From assembly GCA_900314555.1 (NCBI GenBank), contig OMVQ01000006.1, positions 1 through 40,527 on the forward strand: 40,527 nt of DNA, in the 5' to 3' direction. This stretch comes from an uncultured Eubacteriales bacterium. Lineage in GTDB: Bacteria; Bacillota; Clostridia; Lachnospirales; Lachnospiraceae. The position numbers and the translations under genes were made by a program. The notes beneath the pieces were generated by a model. That model had not been told where the DNA came from and ran no database searches. It saw nothing but the letters and a program-made list of their open reading frames with translations. Shown here in pieces: positions 7,226 to 14,318 of the stretch. How positions within the stretch are numbered: position 1 is the first letter of the stretch; the number at the start of each line of letters is the position of its first letter.

Positions 7226-7837
7226 TTGGAAACAAATAAATCAGATAAAGAAAGATTAGACAAGCAGTTTGCATTTGCAAGGGAATTAGATAAAGAAAAA
7301 TTAATAGGCAGGCAGACATATTTAGCCAATGGTGAGAGAAAAGAAAATGATGCTGAGCATGCATGGCATATGGCTATAATGGCGTTAATCTTAAGCGAGT
7401 ATGCCAATGAAGAGATTGATGTGTTAAGGACTATTTCGATGATATTAATTCATGATGTTGTAGAGATAGATGCAGGTGATACATATGCATATGATGAAAA
7501 TGGTAAAAAGAGCCAGAGAGAGCGTGAAGTAAAGGCGGCAGAGAGATTATTCGGAATGCTTCCAAAAGACCAGGCAGTGAAATTTAGAAATCTCTGGGAA
7601 GAATTTGAGGCACAGGAGACGAAAGAGGCTAAATTTGCAAGGACTATGGATAACATTCAGCCAGTCGTACTCAATGATGCCAGCGATGGTAAATCGTGGG
7701 TTGAGCATGGAGTTCATTTGAGCCAGATACTTAATAGAAATAAGAATACGGCTAAGGGTTCAGAGGTTATCTGGAATTATGCAAAAGAGAACTTTATTGA
7801 TGAGAATGTCAGAAAGGGAAATATTATAAATGACTGA
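7226..7837 (+). CDS. HD-domain metal-dependent phosphohydrolase (YfbR/HDDC2-like)
   Basis: A 203-residue HD hydrolase. Metal ligands are visible as His45/His48 in NDAEHAWHMA and His76-Asp77 in ILIHDVVEIDAGD, with a later Asp in ARTMDNIQPVV. Relatives include 5'-nucleotidases acting on deoxynucleoside monophosphates, so nucleotide clean-up is a plausible role. The start is a TTG at 7226, with AAAGGA 12 nt upstream; no better ATG fits the conserved N-terminal KQFAFARELDKEK segment. Its 3' end overlaps the next gene by 8 nt, which implies translational coupling. Confidence 0.85.
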   Translation: METNKSDKERLDKQFAFARELDKEKLIGRQTYLANGERKENDAEHAWHMAIMALILSEYANEEIDVLRTISMILIHDVVEIDAGDTYAYDENGKKSQREREVKAAERLFGMLPKDQAVKFRNLWEEFEAQETKEAKFARTMDNIQPVVLNDASDGKSWVEHGVHLSQILNRNKNTAKGSEVIWNYAKENFIDENVRKGNIIND

Positions 7838-8237
7838 TTTGATAATGTATAAAATAAATGAGACGTCAAAAGAAAAACAGGTAGTTAATCTGTGTAGAAA
7901 ATTAGGTCTTAAGACAAGAAAATTAAAAGATTCTGATGCAAAGATTACAGTTGGTGCACTTACAGGAAATGGTAAAATAAATGCATCACCAGACAACCAG
8001 ATGTTGAATACTGCAAATCAGAATGTTCCAAATGGTTACGCACTTCCTGAATTAATTGTATTTTCAGGACTTAAAGATAATAAATTAGATGAATTTCTTG
8101 CAGAATATAAGAAGATGGGAATTGCACCAATTGGCTTAAAGGCTGTAGTTACCATTCATAATGTCAACTGGACAATGTATGGATTGGCAGAGGAATTGGT
8201 AAGAGAAAGAATTTTAATTATGTGCGGAAAAAATTAA
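7830..8237 (+). CDS. DUF3783 domain protein
   Basis: A 135-residue protein whose C-terminal half (PELIVFSGLKDNKLDEFLAEYKKMG through NWTMYGLAEEL) matches the DUF3783 pattern as I know it; function is unknown. No membrane segment is seen. The gene overlaps the HD hydrolase by 8 nt, so the two are probably made together and may act on related substrates. Its final codons (LIMCGKN and stop) form the first unit of a tandem DNA repeat that continues past the stop. Confidence 0.75.
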   Translation: MTDLIMYKINETSKEKQVVNLCRKLGLKTRKLKDSDAKITVGALTGNGKINASPDNQMLNTANQNVPNGYALPELIVFSGLKDNKLDEFLAEYKKMGIAPIGLKAVVTIHNVNWTMYGLAEELVRERILIMCGKN

Positions 8238-8314
8238 TTCAATTATGTATGGAAAAAATTAATTCAATTATGTGCAGAAAAATTAATTCGATTATGTATG
8301 GAAAAGATTAATTG
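8216..8314 (+). repeat. Four tandem 24-25-bp repeats spanning a gene's stop codon
   Basis: Units start at 8216, 8241, 8266 and 8290, each of the form AATTATGTRYGGAAAAAATTAATTC. Units 1 and 3 read TGTGC and units 2 and 4 read TGTATGG, so a two-unit block was probably duplicated. Unit 1 encodes the last residues and stop of the DUF3783 protein. The rest of the gap to 8518 holds no ORF; the last 17 nt before the next start (8496-8512) resemble the right end of the hairpin-repeat family described at 19937 and 31382. Confidence 0.9.
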
Positions 8315-8518
8315 ACTTTACAGAGTAATTACAGAATGGTATAACAGAATACAGAAAAATTTAAATATAGAAGATAGTGTGCAGCAGACATCACAGTTAG
8401 TTCCTTTATGGGAAATATTTCTTACGGCGTTTTCTTGTTATCGTAGGATAAATCTTAAACCTTAGGAATTTTATCAGCATTTTCAGAGATGTGATACGCC
8501 TGCAGAATGGAGATTATT

Positions 8519-9706
8519 ATGATATCAGAAAGAATGAAAGAATATGTGCAGGGTAGTTCGGTAATCAGAGCAATGTTTGAAGAGGGAAAGAAGTTAGCAG
8601 ATAAATATGGTGCTGAAAATGTATATGATTTCAGCCTTGGTAATCCAAATGTTCCTGCACCTTCAGAAGTAAATCAGGCGATAAAGGATATACTTGACGA
8701 AGAAGAATCGACAATGGTGCATGGATACATGAGCAATTCCGGTTACGAAGATGTAAGAGAAACAATTGCAGGAAACATTAATAAGAGATTTGGAACAAAA
8801 TTCAATGAGACCAATATATTAATGACAGTCGGTGCAGCAGGCGGATTAAATGTAATCTGTAAAACACTTTTGAATAAAGATGATGAAGTAATAGTATTTG
8901 CTCCATTTTTTGGCGAATACAAATCTTATGTAACTAATTATGATGGTAAACTTGTTGTGGTTTCACCGGATACAGAACATTTCCAGTTAAATCTTACAGA
9001 ATTCGAAAGTCTTATTAACGAAAAGACAAAGGCAGTAATCGTAAATAATCCTAATAATCCAACAGGTGTTGTTTATTCAGAAGAGACAATTATTAAACTT
9101 ACAGATATTTTAAAGAGAAAACAGAAAGAATTAGGTACAGATATCTATCTTATTTCAGATGAGCCATATCGTGAACTTGTATATGATGATGCAGAAGTTG
9201 TATATCTTACTAAATATTATGATAATACAATAGTTGGATATTCATATAGTAAATCTTTATCATTACCAGGAGAGAGAATCGGATATCTTGTATTGCCTGA
9301 TGAATTATCAGACAGTGAAAATATCAAGGCAGCAGCAAGTGTAGCTACAAGAATTCTTGGCTTTGTCAATGCACCATCACTTATGCAGAGAGCAGTTGCA
9401 AGATGTGTGGATACAGAAGTAAATATTGCACCATATAATAAAAATCGTGAATTATTATATGGAAGTCTTAAAGAATATGGCTTTGAGTGTATAAAGCCAC
9501 AGGGAGCATTTTATTTATTCGTTAAGACACCCGGAGATGAAAAGACATTTGTTGACGCAGCTAAGAAATATAATATTTTATTAGTTCCCGGTAGTGCATT
9601 TGCGTGTCCAGGGTATGTAAGAATTGCTTATTGTGTATCATATGAGACAATTGTAAATTCGCTAGATGGTTTCAAGAAACTTGCAAAAGAGTTTGGCTTG
9701 TTATAA
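8519..9706 (+). CDS. Class-I PLP-dependent aminotransferase (AspB-like)
   Basis: A 395-residue fold-type I aminotransferase. NNPNNPTG, SDEPYRELVYDD (pyridine-binding Asp), and SYSKSLSLPGERIGY with the Schiff-base Lys are all present. Such enzymes usually use aspartate, alanine or aromatic amino acids; the substrate is not resolved here. An ATG exists at 8507, but TGGAG (8508-8512) serves as SD for the ATG at 8519 (6-nt spacing), so the shorter form is preferred. The next gene, hisC, is 57 nt downstream and probably cotranscribed. Confidence 0.9.
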   Translation: MISERMKEYVQGSSVIRAMFEEGKKLADKYGAENVYDFSLGNPNVPAPSEVNQAIKDILDEEESTMVHGYMSNSGYEDVRETIAGNINKRFGTKFNETNILMTVGAAGGLNVICKTLLNKDDEVIVFAPFFGEYKSYVTNYDGKLVVVSPDTEHFQLNLTEFESLINEKTKAVIVNNPNNPTGVVYSEETIIKLTDILKRKQKELGTDIYLISDEPYRELVYDDAEVVYLTKYYDNTIVGYSYSKSLSLPGERIGYLVLPDELSDSENIKAAASVATRILGFVNAPSLMQRAVARCVDTEVNIAPYNKNRELLYGSLKEYGFECIKPQGAFYLFVKTPGDEKTFVDAAKKYNILLVPGSAFACPGYVRIAYCVSYETIVNSLDGFKKLAKEFGLL

Positions 9707-9763
9707 AATAGTTAGCGTTATGAAAATATAAATGGCAGATTTATTTGCAGAAACGAGGAAGAA

Positions 9764-10816
9764 ATGCAGGCTTGGAAGAACAATATTAGAAAAGTTGTGC
9801 CATATGTTCCGGGTGAACAGCCACAACGAAAAGTAATAAAATTAAATACAAATGAGAATCCATATCCACCGGCAGCAGGTGTTAAGGAAGCATCAGAGAA
9901 GTTAGACACAGATTGTCTTAGATTATATCCTGATCCTGAATGTATGTCACTTCGTACGGAATTAGCATCATATTACGGAGTAAATACAGATAATATCTTT
10001 GTAGGTGTCGGTTCAGATGATGTATTATCAGTTGCATTTATGACATTTTTCAATTCCGATAAGAAGATACTTTTTCCGGATATTACATATTCATTTTATA
10101 GTGTGTGGGCAGATGTATACAACATTCCATATGAGAAAGTTCCTGTTGATGATACATTCCACATTATTAAAGAGGATTATTATAAGGAAAATGGCGGTGT
10201 TATATTTGCTAATCCAAATGCACCAACTGCAATATGTGAGTCAGTAGATTTTATAGAAGATATTGTAAAGCATAATCAGGACGTAATAGTCATTGTTGAT
10301 GAGGCTTATATTGATTTCGGTGGAGAATCAGCACTTAGTCTGCTTGATAAATATGAGAATCTTTTAGTAGTCCAGACATTTTCAAAGTCACGCTCAATGG
10401 CAGGTATGAGAATAGGTTTTGCAATAGGTAATCCTGAATTAATTAAGGCAATGAATGATGTCAAATTTTCAATCAATTCATATACAATGAACCAGAATTC
10501 ATTAAAGGTCGGAATAGAAGCTGTAAAAGATAAGAAATATTTCGAAGAAACAGTTGAAAAGATTATAAGAACAAGAGAAAATACTAAGAAGAGATTAGCA
10601 GAATTGGGCTTTGAATTCACAGATTCAAAAACTAACTTCATTTTTGCAACACATAAGAAATACAATGCTAAAGACATATTTGAATACTTAAAGAGTAAGG
10701 ACATATTTGTAAGATATTTCGGTTCACCAAGAATAGATAACTATTTACGAATCACAATCGGCACCGATGAGGAAATGGATAAGCTTATCGAAGCATTAAC
10801 AGAATTCGTGAAATAG
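9764..10816 (+). CDS. hisC: Histidinol-phosphate aminotransferase
   Basis: A 350-residue class-II PLP enzyme of normal HisC length. LNTNENPYPP near the N-terminus, VDEAYIDFGG, the Schiff-base lysine in TFSKSRSMAGMRIGFA and C-terminal VRYFGSPRIDNYLRITIG are characteristic. HisC converts imidazole acetol phosphate and glutamate to histidinol phosphate in histidine synthesis, and some members also transaminate phenylpyruvate. No other his gene is nearby. An SD (GAGGAAG) precedes the ATG. A terminator hairpin follows at 10908. Confidence 0.93.
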   Translation: MQAWKNNIRKVVPYVPGEQPQRKVIKLNTNENPYPPAAGVKEASEKLDTDCLRLYPDPECMSLRTELASYYGVNTDNIFVGVGSDDVLSVAFMTFFNSDKKILFPDITYSFYSVWADVYNIPYEKVPVDDTFHIIKEDYYKENGGVIFANPNAPTAICESVDFIEDIVKHNQDVIVIVDEAYIDFGGESALSLLDKYENLLVVQTFSKSRSMAGMRIGFAIGNPELIKAMNDVKFSINSYTMNQNSLKVGIEAVKDKKYFEETVEKIIRTRENTKKRLAELGFEFTDSKTNFIFATHKKYNAKDIFEYLKSKDIFVRYFGSPRIDNYLRITIGTDEEMDKLIEALTEFVK

Positions 10817-10907
10817 GTAAAATTTATTAAATTGAAAATATAATTTGAGAAATGTGCAAATTACATTCTTATATCATATGTATCATAAATCGTAAAGAAA
10901 CAATAGA

Positions 10908-10941
10908 AAGACGTTATCACTAAAGTGGTTTCGTCTTTTTT
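10908..10941 (+). terminator. Intrinsic terminator after hisC
   Basis: AAGACG pairs with CGTCTT and an inner CAC pairs with GTG, followed by T6. It lies 92 nt after the hisC stop. A second stem-loop (CTTACCAGGA / TCCTAGTAAG) follows at about 10943-10979. Confidence 0.75.
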
Positions 10942-10990
10942 ACTTACCAGGAAAATTCGTTGAAATTGTCCTAGTAAGCAAAAACGCTCC

Positions 10991-11076
10991 GCGAGGATCG
11001 CATTGCGGCGGAACGGAAAATGTTGCTATCGCAACCCGCCGCAGGCGGAGAATGTCGCAAGCGACATTCTTTATTC
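10991..11076 (+). repeat. 86-bp interspersed structured repeat, copy 2
   Basis: It matches 1-86 at 82 of 86 positions and includes the terminal inverted repeat GAATGTCGC-AA-GCGACATTC. It is preceded by CGCTCC and lies between the hisC terminator and the metal-operon promoter. Its GC content is unlike the AT-rich flanks. Confidence 0.85.
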
Positions 11077-11138
11077 TTTGTAGAGTGAATTAAATTTCAT
11101 TTCATAATAAAACGTTTCATAATAAAATAAAAATATTG

Positions 11139-11191
11139 TTGACAAATCAGGTGATTAGTAATACTATAACATATGAACAGATATTCATATG
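11139..11191 (+). promoter_or_regulatory. Metal-operon promoter with ArsR-type operator
   Basis: TTGACA (11139-11144), a 17-bp spacer and TACTAT (11162-11167) form a strong promoter. Directly downstream is a perfect inverted repeat CATATGAA-N6-TTCATATG (11170-11191), the size and base pattern of operators bound by SmtB/CadC/CzrA repressors. Binding there would cover the transcription start. The site precedes the arsR-family gene, which fits autoregulation relieved by metal. Confidence 0.85.
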
Positions 11192-11267
11192 TAAATATGA
11201 TAAATATAACAATAGATTTAATTTAATTGTTTAAAAAGAAATCGTCAAATGCGAAAGGAGGGCTTGG

Positions 11268-11642
11268 ATGTCAGAAAGAGAAGAGATTGATAATATCGAA
11301 GAAAGCTGTGAAGTTGAACATCATCATGACAATGTTGTAAAACGTGTATCAAGCATTATGCCGGACGAAGAAATGTTGTATGATTTAGCAGATTTCTATA
11401 AGGTATTTGCAGATTCGACAAGAATTAAAATACTATACGCATTGCTTCAATCGGAATTATGTGTATGTGATTTGGCAGAAGTGCTTGGAGCGAGTCAGTC
11501 AGCAGTTTCTCATCAGCTTAGAATGTTAAAGCAGATGAAATTAGTTAAATTCAGACGTGAGGGTAAAGCAATTGTGTATTCACTGTCAGACGACCACATT
11601 CAGAACATATTAAGTCAGGGATTTGAGCATATAACTGAATAA
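11268..11642 (+). CDS. ArsR/SmtB-family metal-sensing repressor (CadC-like)
   Basis: A 124-residue winged-helix repressor. The helix-turn-helix is CDLAEVLGASQSAVSHQLRMLK with wing FRREGKAIVYSL. ELCVCD at the start of the recognition region is the alpha-3 metal motif of CadC/CmtR-type sensors. Cys14, the His-rich EHHHD segment near the N-terminus and the C-terminal DDHIQNILSQGFEHITE could supply further ligands, including an alpha-5 site. Cd, Zn or Pb is the likely signal. The SD is AAAGGAGG. It heads the operon with the HMA protein and P1B ATPase. Confidence 0.93.
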   Translation: MSEREEIDNIEESCEVEHHHDNVVKRVSSIMPDEEMLYDLADFYKVFADSTRIKILYALLQSELCVCDLAEVLGASQSAVSHQLRMLKQMKLVKFRREGKAIVYSLSDDHIQNILSQGFEHITE

Positions 11643-11740
11643 ATATTTATATGCCGTAGAACGGAACAATTCGTAGACATCAAATTCGGGGACTTTTGAA
11701 CCCGATAGCATATTATCTAAAAAGAAAGGTTGGTATTATT

Positions 11741-11959
11741 ATGAAAAGAGCTTATAAATTAGACGAATTAGATTGTGCAAACTGTGCAGCAAAAATGGAG
11801 AGAGCAGCAGCTAAGGTTGAGGGTGTAGATTCTGTAGCAATTAATTTTATGGCACAGAAAATCACATTGGAAGCCAATGATGACATATTTATGGAAGTTT
11901 TAGACAAAGTTGAGAAAGTAATGCAGTCTGTAGAGAAAGACGTAAGTATCGTAAGATAG
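11741..11959 (+). CDS. Free-standing HMA (heavy-metal-associated) domain protein
   Basis: A 72-residue ferredoxin-like HMA domain with the metal motif LDCANCAAKME (CxxC). An in-frame TTG at 11696 would add 15 residues, but the ATG at 11741 follows AGAAAGG and starts exactly at the domain, so it is preferred. In most CadA/ZntA pumps this domain is the N-terminus of the ATPase. Here it is a separate gene 30 nt upstream of an ATPase that lacks it. It probably delivers metal to the pump or sequesters it in the cytoplasm. Confidence 0.9.
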   Translation: MKRAYKLDELDCANCAAKMERAAAKVEGVDSVAINFMAQKITLEANDDIFMEVLDKVEKVMQSVEKDVSIVR

Positions 11960-11989
11960 TCAGAAAGTAAAATATATAGGAGGCAGCCT

Positions 11990-13894
11990 ATGAAGAAATT
12001 AAAGAAGAGATTATATAGAATTATCGCCGGACTTATAGTATTTCTTTTGGCAAGATTTTTACCTCTTAACAGCATATTTTCGGTAAGTGATGTTATGATA
12101 GACAACATTCAGCTTATTATATATTTAATAGCATATTTTATAGTTGGTGGCGATGTTGTAAAGGAAGCAGCAGAAAATATATTGCATGGTCAGGTATTTG
12201 ATGAGAATTTTCTTATGACGGTAGCAACTGTAGGAGCATTTTTAGTATCTGAATATCCTGAAGCTGTTGCTGTTATGTTATTCTATCAGGTTGGTGAATT
12301 ATTCCAGTCTTATGCAGTTAATAAATCAAGAAAATCAATTGCAGAACTTATGGATATACGACCAGATTATGCCGTGGTTAAGGAAAATGACGGAAATCTT
12401 GCAAAAAAAGATCCATATGACGTAAAAATTGATGACATAATTATCGTTAAACCAGGTGAAAAAGTAGCACTTGACGGTATAGTTGTAAACGGAAGCGCAA
12501 GCCTTGATGTATCAACACTTACAGGCGAAAGCATTTTAAGAGATGTTGATGTGAATGATGAAGTAATTAGTGGTTCAATTAATAAGAACGGACTTATTGA
12601 GATTAAAGTTACTAAGGAATTCTCAGAATCTACAGTATCTAAGATACTTGATCTTGTTGAAAATGCAAGTGATAAAAAGGCAGAAACAGAGAATTTCATT
12701 ACTAAATTTGCTAAATGGTATACACCAATTGTATGTGCCTGTGCATTATTAATTGCAATTTTCCCACCATTAATTTTAAATCAGGCATTTTCAGGCTGGA
12801 TATACAGAGCACTTACATTTTTAGTTATTTCATGTCCATGTGCATTAGTAATATCAGTTCCACTTAGTTTCTTTGGTGGACTTGGTGGAGCATCGGCAAA
12901 TGGTGTGTTAATTAAAGGAAGTAACTATATTGAAGCACTTTCTAAATGTAATTCTGTTGTATTTGATAAGACAGGAACACTTACTAAGGGTTCATTTAAT
13001 GTAACTGAGATAAATGCCGCTAATGGTGTAAATGATAATGAATTATTAGAATATGCTGCATTTGGTGAGAGCTACTCAAATCACCCAATAGCATTATCTA
13101 TAAAGAAAGATTATTATAATAAATTCAGTACAGATGAAAAGAGTCTTACAGATAAGACAAAAGATGCAAAAGTTACTGAAGTCGCAGGTCATGGTACAGA
13201 GATTAATGTAAATGGCAAAAATATTTGTGTAGGTAATGGTAAATTAATGAAGAAAAATAACATTACTTATACAGAATATGACGGAATCGGCACAGTAGTA
13301 TATGTTGCAGTTGATGGAAAATACATTGGTAATATAATCATTTCCGATGAGATAAAAGAAAATTCCAAAGAGGCCATTGCTAAACTTGGCAAATTAGGAA
13401 TAGATAAAACTGTAATGTTAACAGGTGACCGCAATGCAATCGGTGTACTTGTTGGAAAAGAACTTGGAATTAAGAAAGTATGTGCAGAATTACTTCCGGG
13501 TGATAAAGTCGATAAGTTAGAATCATTGTTAGAAGAAAACAAAGGACAGGGTGTATTAGCTTATGTTGGAGATGGAATAAATGATGCGCCTGTACTTGCA
13601 AGAGCTGATGTCGGAATAGCAATGGGTGCTTTAGGTTCAGATGCTGCAATTGAAGCAGCAGATGTAGTTCTTATGGATGATAATCCGCTTGGAATCGTTA
13701 AAGCAGTCAAAATCGCAAGAAAGACAATGCGGCTTGTTACAGAAAATATCGTGTTTGCGATTGGTATTAAAATATTAGTTTTAGTCCTTGCAGCACTTGG
13801 TATAGCTAATATGTGGGCAGCAGTATTTGCGGATGTCGGAGTCGCAGTTATTGCAATTCTAAATGCATTAAGAGCATTGAAGATGCCTAAATAA
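11990..13894 (+). CDS. cadA: P1B-type heavy-metal ATPase (Cd/Zn/Pb exporter, CadA/ZntA-like)
   Basis: A 634-residue membrane pump. It has the TGES actuator loop, the transmembrane metal motif Cys282-Pro283-Cys284, phosphorylation Asp326 in DKTGTLTKG, the SNHPIA His-Pro dipeptide of P1B pumps, the GDGINDAP hinge and a last transmembrane segment with DVGVAVIAILNALR, which is typical of the Zn/Cd/Pb subgroup. The protein begins directly with the first membrane helices and lacks the usual N-terminal HMA domain, which is encoded separately upstream. SD AGGAGG. The operon with an ArsR repressor points to metal-induced efflux. Confidence 0.93.
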   Translation: MKKLKKRLYRIIAGLIVFLLARFLPLNSIFSVSDVMIDNIQLIIYLIAYFIVGGDVVKEAAENILHGQVFDENFLMTVATVGAFLVSEYPEAVAVMLFYQVGELFQSYAVNKSRKSIAELMDIRPDYAVVKENDGNLAKKDPYDVKIDDIIIVKPGEKVALDGIVVNGSASLDVSTLTGESILRDVDVNDEVISGSINKNGLIEIKVTKEFSESTVSKILDLVENASDKKAETENFITKFAKWYTPIVCACALLIAIFPPLILNQAFSGWIYRALTFLVISCPCALVISVPLSFFGGLGGASANGVLIKGSNYIEALSKCNSVVFDKTGTLTKGSFNVTEINAANGVNDNELLEYAAFGESYSNHPIALSIKKDYYNKFSTDEKSLTDKTKDAKVTEVAGHGTEINVNGKNICVGNGKLMKKNNITYTEYDGIGTVVYVAVDGKYIGNIIISDEIKENSKEAIAKLGKLGIDKTVMLTGDRNAIGVLVGKELGIKKVCAELLPGDKVDKLESLLEENKGQGVLAYVGDGINDAPVLARADVGIAMGALGSDAAIEAADVVLMDDNPLGIVKAVKIARKTMRLVTENIVFAIGIKILVLVLAALGIANMWAAVFADVGVAVIAILNALRALKMPK

Positions 13895-13934
13895 ATCATA
13901 GAGAATAATATATAATTTTATAAATGAATTTAAA

Positions 13935-13980
13935 AGAGCAGATGGAGAAGTAACTGTAATCGTTACCATCTGTTCTTTTT
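13935..13980 (+). terminator. Intrinsic terminator of the metal operon
   Basis: AGAGCAGATGG pairs with CCATCTGTTCT (one G-U), with an inner GTAAC/GTTAC stem, followed by T5. It is 40 nt after the ATPase stop. Confidence 0.88.
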
Positions 13981-14038
13981 ATATTATAGAGTTTGAATAG
14001 AAAATAAAAACAAATCAATTCAAAATGAACTCATGTAT

Positions 14039-14073
14039 AAAAATGAACTTAAATACAGAAAAAGTTCATTTTT
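14039..14073. promoter_or_regulatory. Perfect 12-bp inverted repeat, candidate operator
   Basis: AAAAATGAACTT and AAGTTCATTTTT flank an 11-nt spacer, 25 nt upstream of the promoter at 14098. TGAAC-type half-sites recur nearby (AATGAACTC at about 14024-14032 and AATTGAAC at the -35 box). The XRE domain of the downstream fusion protein may bind here. It could also act as a weak hairpin. Confidence 0.5.
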
Positions 14074-14097
14074 ATTTGCGAAAAAGTAAAATTAAAA

Positions 14098-14126
14098 TTG
14101 AACTTTTATGAATATTATGATATTAT
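14098..14126 (+). promoter_or_regulatory. Promoter of the XRE-AlaA fusion gene
   Basis: TTGAAC (14098-14103), a 17-bp spacer and TATTAT (14121-14126) preceded by TGA, an extended -10. Transcripts from it would run through the hairpin repeat at 14154-14315 before reaching the gene. Confidence 0.7.
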
Positions 14127-14153
14127 ATAGCAAATGAACAAATAACAGTTTAG

Positions 14154-14315
14154 CAGAAATGGAGATAGTGAGAAAAATAATACCGATGCGATTATTTTTC
14201 TCACAGCTATTTGCTTTAGAGCGAAAGCAAATAGACTTTATGGTAAGTCAGAAATCGCATCCGCGAATTTCTGACTGCCTCTTCGCAACAAGTCGCTCAG
14301 AAATGGAGAATAGTG
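14154..14315 (+). repeat. SD-targeting hairpin repeat, copy 1 (type A)
   Basis: The flanks are CAGAAATGGAGATAGTG (14154-14170) and the same sequence with one extra A (14298-14315). The right copy is the SD of the fusion gene. Inside are three hairpins: GTGAGAAAAATAAT/ATTATTTTTCTCAC (14168-14204), CTATTTGCTTT/AAAGCAAATAG (14207-14234), and GTCAGAAATCGC/GCGAATTTCTGAC (14247-14275), then a TCGCAACAAGTCGCTCAGAA tail. Related copies are at 16526, 19937, 31382 and 35226. No ORF is inside. Confidence 0.88.
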
Positions 14316-14318
14316 TAT

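Noticed and set aside
7089..7407. Overlapping minus-strand frames of 91 and 94 codons
   Set aside because: They are shadows of the 6776 and HD-hydrolase genes, rich in Leu, Tyr and His from reversed AT-rich codons, with no ribosome site.
8315..8518. Riboswitch or small RNA in the gap before the aminotransferase
   Set aside because: Short complementary stretches (ATCACA with TGTGAT) occur but no conserved motif, strong promoter or terminator supports a call.
11696..11740. Upstream TTG start for the HMA protein
   Set aside because: The added residues are not part of the HMA fold, and the ATG at 11741 has a proper ribosome site and begins at the domain.
14154..14315. Hairpin repeats as CRISPR or as rho-independent terminators
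   Set aside because: Copies are dispersed, not arrayed with spacers, and their hairpins are not followed by T-runs; they lie before genes rather than after them.
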